Shown here piece by piece: positions 11,301 through 23,300 of a stretch of DNA of 64,000 nt. The position numbers and the translations under genes are program-made. Position 1 is the first letter of the stretch; the number at the start of each line of letters is the position of its first letter. This DNA is from Closterium sp. Naga37s-1. Taxonomy: Eukaryota > Streptophyta > Zygnematophyceae > Desmidiales > Closteriaceae. The notes beneath the pieces are model-generated. The model searched no databases, was not told the DNA's origin, and saw only the letters and a list, made by a program, of their open reading frames with translations. The DNA is taken from assembly GCA_947471745.1 (NCBI GenBank), contig CANJKZ010000011.1, positions 806,001 through 870,000 on the forward strand, given 5' to 3'.

Positions 11301-14300
11301 GCCGAACACTAAGGTGTTTGACCCGAACTCGAACAGTTTGCTTTGGGGGGTTCTTTCAGTATAGTCACATTAAGGCAGGGCGAGTGTACGAGAAGCAATA
11401 TCACGTTCCCTATAGCCCTATAGTTAGGCTTGGCGCAGATCTGGTGGATATCCAATTTCGCCTTGCTAAACTCCAACCTAAACCGAAATGCCCTTAGTAC
11501 CTATTTTTAACCGTCTCCTACCCTAATCCAACCTTATACCTAACGTTTCCAGCCACAATGTGGAATTTTGACCGTGGGAATGTGGTAGTTTTAGTGGGTA
11601 GGGGGCGGAATGTCATCCTTAGGCTATATCGACGATTGAGCTCATTCTTGAGCTCAATTGTTGCCCTCCCCTTTTAGATCCAACCAGCGTGTCATACTTT
11701 GACACGCTGAATTTTCCCTCGAACGCCTAGGTGTTCGAGACGAACACATTGTGTTCTCGAACACCTTGGTGTTCGTGCATTTTTCTGCATACAAACACTC
11801 GGACAGTCGAACGTGTTCGTGACGAACACCAAGGTGTTCATCACGAACAATTTTGGGCAAAAAAAACAGTCGAACACGTTCGAGTCGAACACTTTCGAGT
11901 CGAACCGAACAGAGGTTCGAATTTTTGCTCATGTCTACAACCAACTGCCACAAGGTTTGAAAACCAAAGCAATAGTAATTCATAATTGAGGTACTCGTCT
12001 TAATCTTACAATCCTGTCAGGCTGCTTAAACTTGCAATGGTGGATGGAATGGATCCGGTCAGGCCATTGTTGCGAAGGCCCCTGGCAATGGATGGGAGGG
12101 TTGGAGGAGTAGTGTGCATTCATAAGCAAGTGGGTTCAATCAGACAAAAGTCATCCTCCATGCGTTAATGAACGAACAAGAGGACATACACGGATAAGAA
12201 AATGCTATGGGTGGTGAATTCTTGTGAACACATAGTTTCATATGTGAGCTTGATACATGAGCCAAATACAATCATTCAAGTTGAATGACTCAACTCCCGA
12301 AACATGAGGCTCACAAACCCAGGCGGATTTCTGCTCCCCCGTCGAACAAAACCGGCTCGGGATGTTTCCAAGGCGAATCGGCTTGACTTGGGAAACAAAA
12401 CAGAAATTTCGGTTCGTGGCGAAATGGTTCATTTTGAACAGGACGGCGGGGTTCTTTTTTTTTGGTTCAAGCCTAATACGAATTTCAAGACATAAAACAA
12501 TGTTGTGCTTGCTGCTTAACTTCCATGAATATTCAAGTCGAGTTAAAATTCGACTCAGTCGTTTCACTTGATTAGGGCAAACTTCAAGTGTCGATTTTTC
12601 CGTAAAAACACGGTTGACTAGAGTAAAAAAGAACCCCCTTGATTAGAATATCTCGACAAAAAAATCGACCAACCAACTGCAGACTGGCAGTTCTTGTCTG
12701 TGTCTTAATCTTTCCTTGTAGGTCCATTCTGAAGAGTGTAAGCAGGCATACAAATGCTGAAAGCTTCTGGCAACACCTGATAAGCTCAGGAGCATGGGGA
12801 TTCCAACATGAGATAACGTTTGGCTGTACCCCAGACGTTCACACAACGACGAGTAGTACTCACAGTTGAATCAAGTTTGTAAGCCTGGAGATGGAATCTG
12901 GAATTGTTCCACTCAGACTGTTGTTGCTAACGGATCTGATGGGAGAAAGGCAGGCATATAGAGAGTAACACATTGCACTCATAGATCAGAATCAGACATG
13001 AAGTGGTTGCTAGTTGGATTGATCTTGCTTTTAGATATAACTTCATGGCTTGCATTCTTATTGCTTTCCACTCTCGCGGTGTTAAAATTCCATGTTAGAA
13101 AGAAATAAAATTATTGAGAGAATAAACTTGTTGTCGAAAATATTGAGTCTATGCTTATTGTAGAAATACATGATGCCTCACAAAAGCATGAGCAAGTTTG
13201 ATGAAATGTTTTGCAAGGTCATCGAGTCTGCATTAAGTAAAGGGTATGCGTGTGTGCGTGCGTGCGTGCGTGCGTACTTGTGTGTGTGTGTGAGCGAGTG
13301 TGTGTGTGTGTGTGTGCGTGTGTGCGTGCGTGCATGCGTGCGTGTGTGTGTGTGTGTGTATGTATGTAAGTATGTACGTACGTATGTGTGTGTGTGTGCA
13401 TGTGTGTGTGTGTGTGTATGCGTGCATGCGTGCGTGTGTGTGTGTGTATGTACATAATGCAAGCAAGCAACCTATTGATGCCCCGACTCTCACTCCGGAA
13501 AGCATGTGCTTTGCAACAACTACTGCAGGCAATTACTGAGCCGAATCCCTGTAGACAATAGAGTGCTTCTCGATATCTTAGCAGTGCTAACGAGTACCAT
13601 GTATCACCCAACGCTGCGCACCTTTTGGAAATTGGTGGAGAACTGGGGTAACAATCGAGATAATGCTTGAGGTACTCACAATGATATCAGGCTGCTCATA
13701 ACTCCAACAGTGGAAGGAATGGATCCCGTCAAGCGATTGCTTGGAAGACTCCTGGCGGTTGGAAAGTTTCAGTAGCGTGTTTTGACAAAAAGGCAGGGCA
13801 AACAGCAAACATCCATGTGTTTTATGAGTGAAGGAGAGGGCAATCACTCAATATTGATTGTGATGGGTGGATCAGGGTGGTGAGTTATGTAAGCCTTAAA
13901 GGGGTACATGTCAGAATGAGAGTTGAATCGATTGATGCGAGAGAAAGATACATGGCCTTAAGTAGGAGTCGGGGTGGAAAATATGTTATCGGAAGGGAAA
14001 AAAGTATACACCCAATCCAACCAAAATTAAGCTTACTAAATTTTGTAAACCCTAAAACATTAAGGCTACCACACAAACTGCAGCTATTTCCAGCAGAACA
14101 ATCATTTAACACTTTGCTTGAGACAACCTACTTGCATACAGCCACTTGACATTTATGCAATGTGAAAAGAGTGTTATGGGAAGATATGGCTTACAAATTT
14201 TGGCATTAGGGCAACAAATAATCAGCAACTCAATCAAAGAATCACACAGCATAGATTTCATTGTTCATTCATTTCAAAGCATGTGTGCTTTAAATGCATA

Positions 14301-17300
14301 GCACAACAAGCACAAAGTTGCAACATGAGAATAACCATGGGAGCAGGCGCAGCTAGGTAACAAGTGCATTGATGCATCAAAGCGTACAATGAGAAGCCCA
14401 ATCAAGTGCCTATGCAGACACATAGAGGAAAAATCAAGGTTGATTAATCAGGCTGCTCATCGCTCACATGTCAACCAGAAACCAAGAAGCACGTACAAGG
14501 CAGAAAGATTCTTCAGGGTGGAAATGGAGTCAGGAATCGAGCCCGTCAAGTCGTTGAAGCCCAAGGTCCTGATGGGAAGCGCATGGAGAGCGCGCGTGCA
14601 TGCGGCCCCCAAGTAGACATATGCCACACACAGTTCAGGTTCGGATTGGACCGCTCAGCTTGGAGTGGTTCTGTTTGACTCCAACTAGAAAAGGTGTGGG
14701 TCAAACTGGCCGAACCGGTTCAAGCCCCATGCTGGAGCGTGTCGAGCTCCAAGTTCCCCTTCCTACCTTCCCACGCATTCAACCATTCTACCACATTCCG
14801 TCACTCTCAACTGGGGTTGAAAAAAATTCCGAACCCCTGTTTCAAGTCGAACCAAAGAGGGGCCCAAATGTGTCCGACAAGGTTTTTTGTTCGCGTCGAA
14901 CACGTACACACGCGACTCAGGTCACCCTTTTTAGGTGGAATTTGAGCGAATCTGCACTAGGTTTTAATCTCGAGCTCACTTCTAGCCTAATCCGCCCAAC
15001 TCCCTTCCCTTGCATGTGAGCCCGTTCACATGGCGTTTTTAGTAGAAATTAGTGAGAATTCTAATGTTAGTCGTCCTAACCAGTCGTGCATTTGAGGATG
15101 TGAGTTAAGGATTGTTTGGTCACGAATTCTTTTCTCCAAGCTAAACCACCGAAGCACAAGCATTTGATTTCCGGATTGAGCAGCAGATCGAAGACTGGTA
15201 GGGAGTCTGGCAGGACTTGGGTAATAGGTGTCTAGGTGAGGTGATTGCCAAATGTTCTATACTCGAACCGAGCTCGAACTTATGTTTATTCGGGTCAAAG
15301 AACACAATGTTCGACCATTAAAGGCGAACACTCGAACAGAAGCATCACAAGAAATGTTTGTCGCACCGAACTGTTGATGTTCGGATCGTTTCAACTGTTG
15401 AAGGTGTTTGAATAGAACTGTTCACTGCTCTCAACAATTCTAACACTCACAACCACGTTGTCGGTGACCCCCACTTGACTTACAACAAAATCTAAACCAA
15501 GAAAGAGGGTAAAAAGTGGAAGAAAAAAAGGTGACCATTGAAGGCTGTGCTCAACTCGAACGGCTCATGACTCGACCAGCTAAACCAAACCTCAGACCGG
15601 AAGGCACCGTGAACGTTTCGCCCTGGACTTGGTTCGGTTTGGTCTGACTTACTGATAATTCGCGTTCGTTCATGTCTACTTACAAGAGATTAAGGCCAGT
15701 AAGCTTCCCGATGGATTGAGGAATTGGGCCAGTGAAGCTGTTGTGAGTGAGACCTCTGTGAGGGGAAAATCGGAGGTGAAAAATGGGAGGTGCGGGGAGA
15801 TTGTGAGGCGAGGGGAGAATGGGAGGCGAGGGGAGAATGGGAGGTGAGAGTAATTGCAGCCATGGCCTAGGTGAGAATGGGAGTCGTGGTGAGAATGGGC
15901 CCATTTCCAATCTCAAGCTACGTTCGTTTTGAGCCAGCTCAACCTGATTCGAAAGAGGAGAATAAGGGAGGGCATAAGCCCTGCACACATCCCTGCGCAC
16001 GAGAGGAGATCCAGGCTGGCAGGAACCCCTTAATGCATGATAGTACTTGATACAGCATCATCAGGAGAGAATGAATGATACAGCAGCAGCAGCAGGAGAG
16101 AATGAAAAGGAGACAGCTGGAGAGCACATTCCATTCCAAGGGCACACAGCTCATGGATACGCCTGCAAATCTAAAGGCATCACGAGCTTCAATCTGAGAC
16201 ATCTCTGAAAATTCTCAGTAGGTGACTCCAATCGGAGACAGAACCCAAGAACATATGCATGGCCCCTCACAATGCTTGAAGATTTGCGATTTTGCTAATA
16301 GACTCTGGAATGGTGCCAGTCAAGTTGTTGTACCCCAGGTCCCTGATAAGATAACAGCCAACAGATAATATCAAACGAAGGAAATGCTGCATGCGATGAG
16401 AGCAAGAGAATGGAAGATCAGGTGGGCAATGCGGCAGCTCGGCTCGTCCCAAGCCACCCGTCTCCAACGTTCAGCTCATCCAAAGTCGTGTGGCGCATGC
16501 CATAGCTCATGGCAACACCTGCAGATCTGGCATGAAAAGCTTCAATCTGAGACAAAGCCCAAGAAAACATGGCACTCACAATATGGATTAGGCAAGAGCA
16601 GGTAGGCAAGCTGGCCGCAGCTCAACTTTTCCCAAGCCACCAGTCTTCAACGTACAGCTCATTCCAAGTCGTGTGGAGCTGGCTTCACAAGCCGCAAGAG
16701 CCACACATTCAGTGCATTTAACGGACCTGCAACTTCCTCCATAGCCTAATCTACACTTGCCCCAACGCTCTCAACCATTCTACAATATTGTCTGTGACCC
16801 CAGACTGCCCCGGTACATGTTCTTCCCACAAAAAGAGGTAAAATTCGTCTGAGAATTTTTCCCTGAACCATTTTGGTTCGACTCAAACCGAATCTGTTTT
16901 TTGAGAATTCTCAAAAAATGGCTTCGACTTACGGTTCAACCAGCTAAGCCCTAACCTCGAGCTGGCTGGCCAGTGCCAAAAAACGGTTTGGTTTGGAATC
17001 GAATCTGGATTAATTTTGTCCGACCTACCTGTCGGTTCGACTCCATTCGAACCGAACCGGTTGTGTTTGACTTTTGCTCATCATGTCTACTCACAAGCGT
17101 CTAAGGCCTGTGAGGTCCTCAAGGGAGTCAGGGATTGGACCCGTGATGCTGTTGTATGCAAAGTGTCTGGAGAGAGGAAAATGGGTGATGGAATGATAAT
17201 CGGAGGTGAGAGGAAAATGGGCGATGGGAAGATAATCGGAGGTGAGAGGAAAATGGGCGATGGAAAGATAATCGGAGGTGAGAGGAAAATGGGCGATGGA

Positions 17301-20300
17301 AAGATAATCGTAGGTGAGAGGAAAATGGGCGATGGAAAGATAATCGGAGGTGAGAGGAAAATGGGCGATGGAAAGATAATCGTAGGTGAGAGGAAAATGG
17401 GCGATGGAAAGATAATCGTAGGTGAGAGGAAAATGGGCGATGGAAAGATAATCGTAGGTGAGAGGAAAATGGGCGATGGGTGAGAACGGCATGCAAACAG
17501 AGGCAGAAAGAACTATCTTGGTGGTGCGTGAATCTGCACTGACTTACCTTGAGACCCATTTCTACTATAGTAGATGCCATTTACCACTCAGAGTGTAAGG
17601 GCGGCACAGAGCGCCGCACACCTCAATACATCCGCACTCAGAATGTGTGTGCTGCACAGGGCTCTGAACTTGCCAGACTTTATTATTTTCTCATTAAGCA
17701 TCATGTCCAACAAGGCTGTATGGTGTTGATGCATATATAGCAGCGGCGAGAGGTTGGTGGAATAAAGGCTGGAAAAATACGCTCTGAGTAGTCCCGTACG
17801 GGACTCTCAGAGGTGGAAAGCAAACGCTATTGGAGGTTTTTGCGTTCATGAAAATCCAAAACTGAAAAAAAAAAATCAGACAAGAGTTATGGGTGATGCG
17901 ATAAGAAATAGTGATAACATGCTACTAGTCTAGTCTAATCAACAGACGCACAATACTGTTAAAACCCGGAGGTTGCTTAATGTCGTTGGTATCAGGCCAG
18001 TCAGGTTGTTTTTCCAAACTTCCCTGCACAGAGTAGAAGAAAACCAACGGGGACAATGCTGTTCTATGCTTTCAAGGTCGTATCAGTCAGTGTACACCAC
18101 CAGTATATCCACAGACTGATGCACGGCGAGGAGAGAGTGCCCGGCTTTGCTCAGTCAGTGGAGAAATCAGATCGGCGGCCGATCTTGCCGATCTGCACAG
18201 AACGGCGGACAAAAGCGGTTACAGATACCCGACCCTTCTCCGGGTCGACCCGACCCGGGCCCGGGTCTTGAAAGGCCCGCCTCTGTAAGGCCGGGTCAGG
18301 TCGGCAATCTGAAATGATGGACGATGGACCCCCGGGGGACATGACCCGCCCCGACCCGGAATGTGCCTGACCCGGTCAAACCAGGTCGGTTCGACCCGGG
18401 TTGGGTCTTTTTCTCATGACTAGGGCCAAAATTCCAGGTCGGGACGTAGACATGAGCACAAGGACGAACACACCTTCACAGGCGAACGGCAAACACGTGT
18501 TTTTGCTTAAAGTGTTCGCCGAACCGAACACTGTTCGGTTCGGCAAACGGATGTGTTCGTGTAGGGGCGGGTCGACCCGACCCGACCCAAACCGACCTGA
18601 CCCGACCCGACCCGACCCGTTTCCCATGTTAACCTGGATGTACCTAAGGCATCACCCAACAACGATGAGTACTCCTCACAGTTGAACCAAGTTTGAGAGG
18701 CTGGAGATGGAGTCAGGGATTGGTCCACTCAGGCTGTTGTTGCCAATAGCTCTGATGGGAAAAGGGCATGCAAGCCAGGGGTGAGCGTACACAGGGGAAC
18801 AGATTGCATGCATAAAGATTGTTGCATTTATTGATCGGAAACGGAAAATTCTCTCTACTTGGATTGTTTATCTATCTTGCTTTCAAACATAGACTCAACT
18901 TAGTAGTCCAAAGGAGCACCACGTAGCACCCAACTCCCCGAAACTTCTGAGAAGGAGTGAAGAAGCGAGTAGCACTTGAGGTACGTGTCTTGCCCTAACC
19001 GTGTCTTGCCCTAACCGTGTCTTGCCCTAACCGTGTCTTGCCCTAACCGTGTCTTGCCCTAACCGTGTCTTGCCCTAACCGTGTCTTGCCCTAACCGTAC
19101 TCACAATCATGTCAGGATGCTCAAGCTTCAAACAATGGGCGGCTTTTGAAACGTCTCAGAAGTCGCTTACTCACAGTGATGTCAGACGACTTATAAAAAT
19201 TGCGGGTAGAGAGACGGCTTTCGAGGCGCCTCAAAGGTTTACTCACAATGATGTGAGGCTGCTCATAACTCCAACCGTGGATGGAATAGACCCCGTCAAG
19301 CGATTGCCTTGCAGACTCCTGGCAACGGAAGAAAAGATTTGTGTAGCATGTATTGAGAAACAGGCGGGGCAAGGGCAGAGAGGGAGACTGCTATAGCAAC
19401 CAAAGAGAACAGCGTGGAACGGAGGAAGGAGGAGACCGGCAAGCAACCATGGTGCGATTGAGGGCGCAGCTAGCAGAACTAGAAGCGGCAGAGGAGAAGC
19501 GCCCTGCAATGGTGGCTCAGGAGGAGGAAGATCTAGAAGAACCTGAATTTATGCTAATGACGCGACCAACGAGGGAGTGTGAAGACCTGGGTCTAAGGAG
19601 CGGTGCACGAAAACAGTTGTTCTAGCAGGATGGCCGGCGGGAAGATGGCTCAAGGAAACAAACTAGCGAAGCCGATGACGAAGATGGCACTGCGTATAAA
19701 CACCCGCTGGAGTGCATGACTTGTCAGCGAACGTTCATTTGTTGATGAGAGAACGAAAGGGCAGTCACTCGATTCTAATTGTGATGGGTGGACCAGGGTG
19801 GCAAAACCTGGTGAACACGTAGATTTATATGTAAGCCTAAGAAAAGGGGTACAATAAGTCATCTCTCAAGTTGAGAGGCTCACAAGGTGAGCAGATTCTG
19901 AAGGTTGCTGATTGTTTCTTGTATGGAGCCAGTCAGCCCGTTGTCATTAAAATATCTGCACCTCATATCATGGGAATGTGATTGAATGCACAAGGATCAA
20001 AATATCCAAATGCAGGTTGCTAGTTTCCATGTAAAGCTTCTTGCAGTAACAACTAGCTGGCTAAACAAAGTGTACACCAGCTTGACTGGTTCCAATGGCT
20101 AGCAGGACAAAAGGGTTGAGCCACGGCTCAGCCCTTTGCTCGAGTCAAGCCGACTATGACATGCATGCAATGTGCAATTGTGCAATAGGAAGATGGGTGT
20201 TACGCGCACATTTTGGCATTGGACATAAGATAAGGAACACCCATATCAGTCGTCCTAACAAAGACTCCAGTCTAAGTTTTCTTGCTCATCCACATTTTGG

Positions 20301-23300
20301 AGCATATATTTATTTGAATGGATAGCACACGGAGCGAAAAGTTGCAATATGAGAAGAAGCATGCAGGGCGTGCTGTGCAGTGTGGCTCGCACGTCAACCC
20401 AAGGAGGAATGGCACTCACAAGTCGCGAAGAGCTGAGTTCTTGGTAAGGAAGTCAGGAAGGGGGCCTGTCAAGTTGTTGTAATTCAGATAGCTGATAAGG
20501 CACAAATGAATGACGGACATGCATGTGGTGAGGGGGCACCAGCAGGCACTGGATGTGTAGAAGCCAGGGAACATAATCCTTGAAGTCTGCAAATTCCATG
20601 AAGGCTGTAAGCTGAGCTCATCGAGCGTGGTATGGCTTCACGTGGAAACAGACACAGCAAGCAAGGTGATGCACGGGCGGAGAAGGAAGCCCCGTTAAGC
20701 GCAGCCATGATATTTAGGACAACAGAATATACAAATATTTTGTGAAACGAGTGTTGCATAATGAAGGCATTGTCAACAGAACCATTAATCATCCGGCATT
20801 GTGTACGACGACCACAATTGCATTGCAACAGGAGCAAAGAGGAAAGAAGTAAAATCTGCATTTGGATAAACAACCGGCTCGAATAGCAAGAAGAGAACCA
20901 ACCACTTGAAATCGACCAAAAGCATTACCCGGGAAAAAAAAAAGTGTAAGGGAATGCGAGCACAAGGTAAGTGTGTGATTCAACCCTCATAGTCGACATC
21001 AAGCAGCTCACTCACATGCTTTCACATGCAAGGAGGTTGCCCAGTGGCGGAATTGATCCAGTCAGCTTGTTTAGTGTGAGACCTCTGCGATTTGCAGGAT
21101 AGAAGGGTGATTTGAGCAAGTGGAAGGAAGATAGACTGAGTGAATCAAATGCTTATGCGAATTGGTTCACAAGTGCTCCAAAAGGTGATTGAGTGGTTCA
21201 GAATCAGAGCCATGCATGCTGCATGGGAACAGACACAGGCAGCATCGGACCCATGCAAGCTGAGCCAAGCCAACAGGGTCCAGCCAGGACAACGGATTGC
21301 CAGGGTGAAGCCTGAATAAGCCCAGCCGGTTTGGCCGCGAATTATCCAAACCCAGAGAGGCAGTTAGGCTTGGCAGCAGATGAGGCTAGCCGATGGCTGA
21401 TGCCACCTGCTGATTGCACTTGTCAATTCATTCCACCTGCTGAACATGTGTAACAAATTGCTTGTGACAGAACACGTGTAACAAACTGCTTGTGACAGAA
21501 CACGTGTAACAAACTGCTTGTGACAGAACACGTGTAACAAACTGCTTGTGACAGAACACGTGTAACAAACTGCTTGTGACAGAACACGTGTAACAAACTG
21601 CTTGTGACAGAACACGTGTAACAAACTGCTTGTGACAGAACACGTGTAACAAACTGCTTGTGACAGAACACGTGTAACAAACTGCTTGTGACAGAACACG
21701 TGTAACAAACTGCTTGTGACAGAACACGTGTAACAAACTGCTTGTGACAGAACACGTGTAACAAACTGCTTGTGACAGAACACGTGTAACAAACTGCTTG
21801 TGACAGAACACGTGTAACAAACTGCTTGTGACAGAACACGTGTAACAAACTGCTTGTGACAGAACATGCATGCGTGAAGGGGCTGCTTGTGGGAATGCGG
21901 GGTCGGAAGAGCAAACGACATTGATCGATCGCACTTTATCATCGCTCACATGTCAACCCAGAAACCAAAAAGCACGTACAAGTAAGTTAGCCTTGTGAGT
22001 GTGGAAATGGAGTCAGGAATCGAGCCCGTCATGTTGTTTTCAAACAGACCCCTGATGGAGGCAAATGGAGGAATCACGTGCATGTGGCACAAAATGGGAA
22101 GTATGGCCCAGTTATGTGGGGGGAGAGAGAGGTGTAACCAAGTGCCCAATAGATGATGATGAATAATACCTGGAAAGCTCAGCTTCCTCTGAACATAACT
22201 TGTCAAATTTTCGTACATTTCCTCAAGAAGAGTACTTCTTTAACAAACACCGCATAGGCTTGGAGTGCAGGGCATGGCATCCATGGACGATTACCCAATT
22301 ATTAAACACCTCATCAAACACCCCGTGATTCATAGCTCAAGCCTTCGTAATATTCTTCCATTTAACTGAACTCGAACGGGTTCGGTTCGAGTCGAACCGA
22401 AACGGGGGGATTAAGGGATCGAAGGTCACCTAATGTGGCCAAACTTGATAAGGTTCAGGCCGCATGGTATGAAGTTGGACCCAAACTGCCCCGGGTTCAG
22501 TTTTGGGAAGGCGCCGAAACACCAGATCCTCGCAAATCTGACCGTAAAATGCCAAATACGCGTGCGTCTGGCCTTTTCGATTCGACGTTCCGAATCGGCT
22601 CAAACTGGCATGCGTCGTCGTGCATGTTACCCTAACTGACTCCACTGGTCTGAGTTGAACTGAAATGGGGTCGAAACTCGAGAGGCAAAAAGATTTTTGG
22701 TTTGTATAGAATTGAACTGGTTCCACGGCCTTTTCCTGCCTTCCGCTCATCACTTTCAACCATTCTACTACATTATCCATTACCCCGACCCATGGTACTT
22801 CACGATAGTCTCTTTCTAAAAAAGAAGGGGAGAAATTATACTAACAGTTGTGACTACAATGAAGGTGGCGCTTCGCTTGACTCGAACACCCCACGATTCG
22901 AACAGCTAAGCCTGAACCTCAAACCAACCGGCACAACAAACGCTTTGACCCCAACTTGGTTCACTTTAGTTTGACTTACTGCAGGTTCGCGTTCGTTCAA
23001 CCCGCCTGGTTCGGGTTCGACTTTTCCTCCTGCCTACTTACAAGCGACTGAGGCCCGTGAGCTTCTCGACCGATCGCAGAATTGTGCCCTTGATGCTGTT
23101 CTGAGCAACCAGTTACCGCCGTTTTATACACAGGCGTTTCTTTCAAAGAGCTACTAACATTCACACGTGTTACTATCCTAAGTTGCTGCCACGTATCAAC
23201 CTCGTGGCACCGAACTGGTGTACAGTCGAGCTACATACAAGCGATTAAGGCCCGTGAGCTTCTCGACAGACTGTGGGATTGGGCCAGTGATGCTGTTCTG

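Noticed and set aside
13170-13232. Half LRR-like segment (ISSNLLML) before GTGAGG
   Set aside because: Only about 46 nt between plausible splice sites, giving the wrong outgoing phase; at most a relic next to the TG microsatellite.
21451-21866. CRISPR-like regular repeat
   Set aside because: 28-bp units are directly contiguous with no spacers, in a eukaryotic intron.
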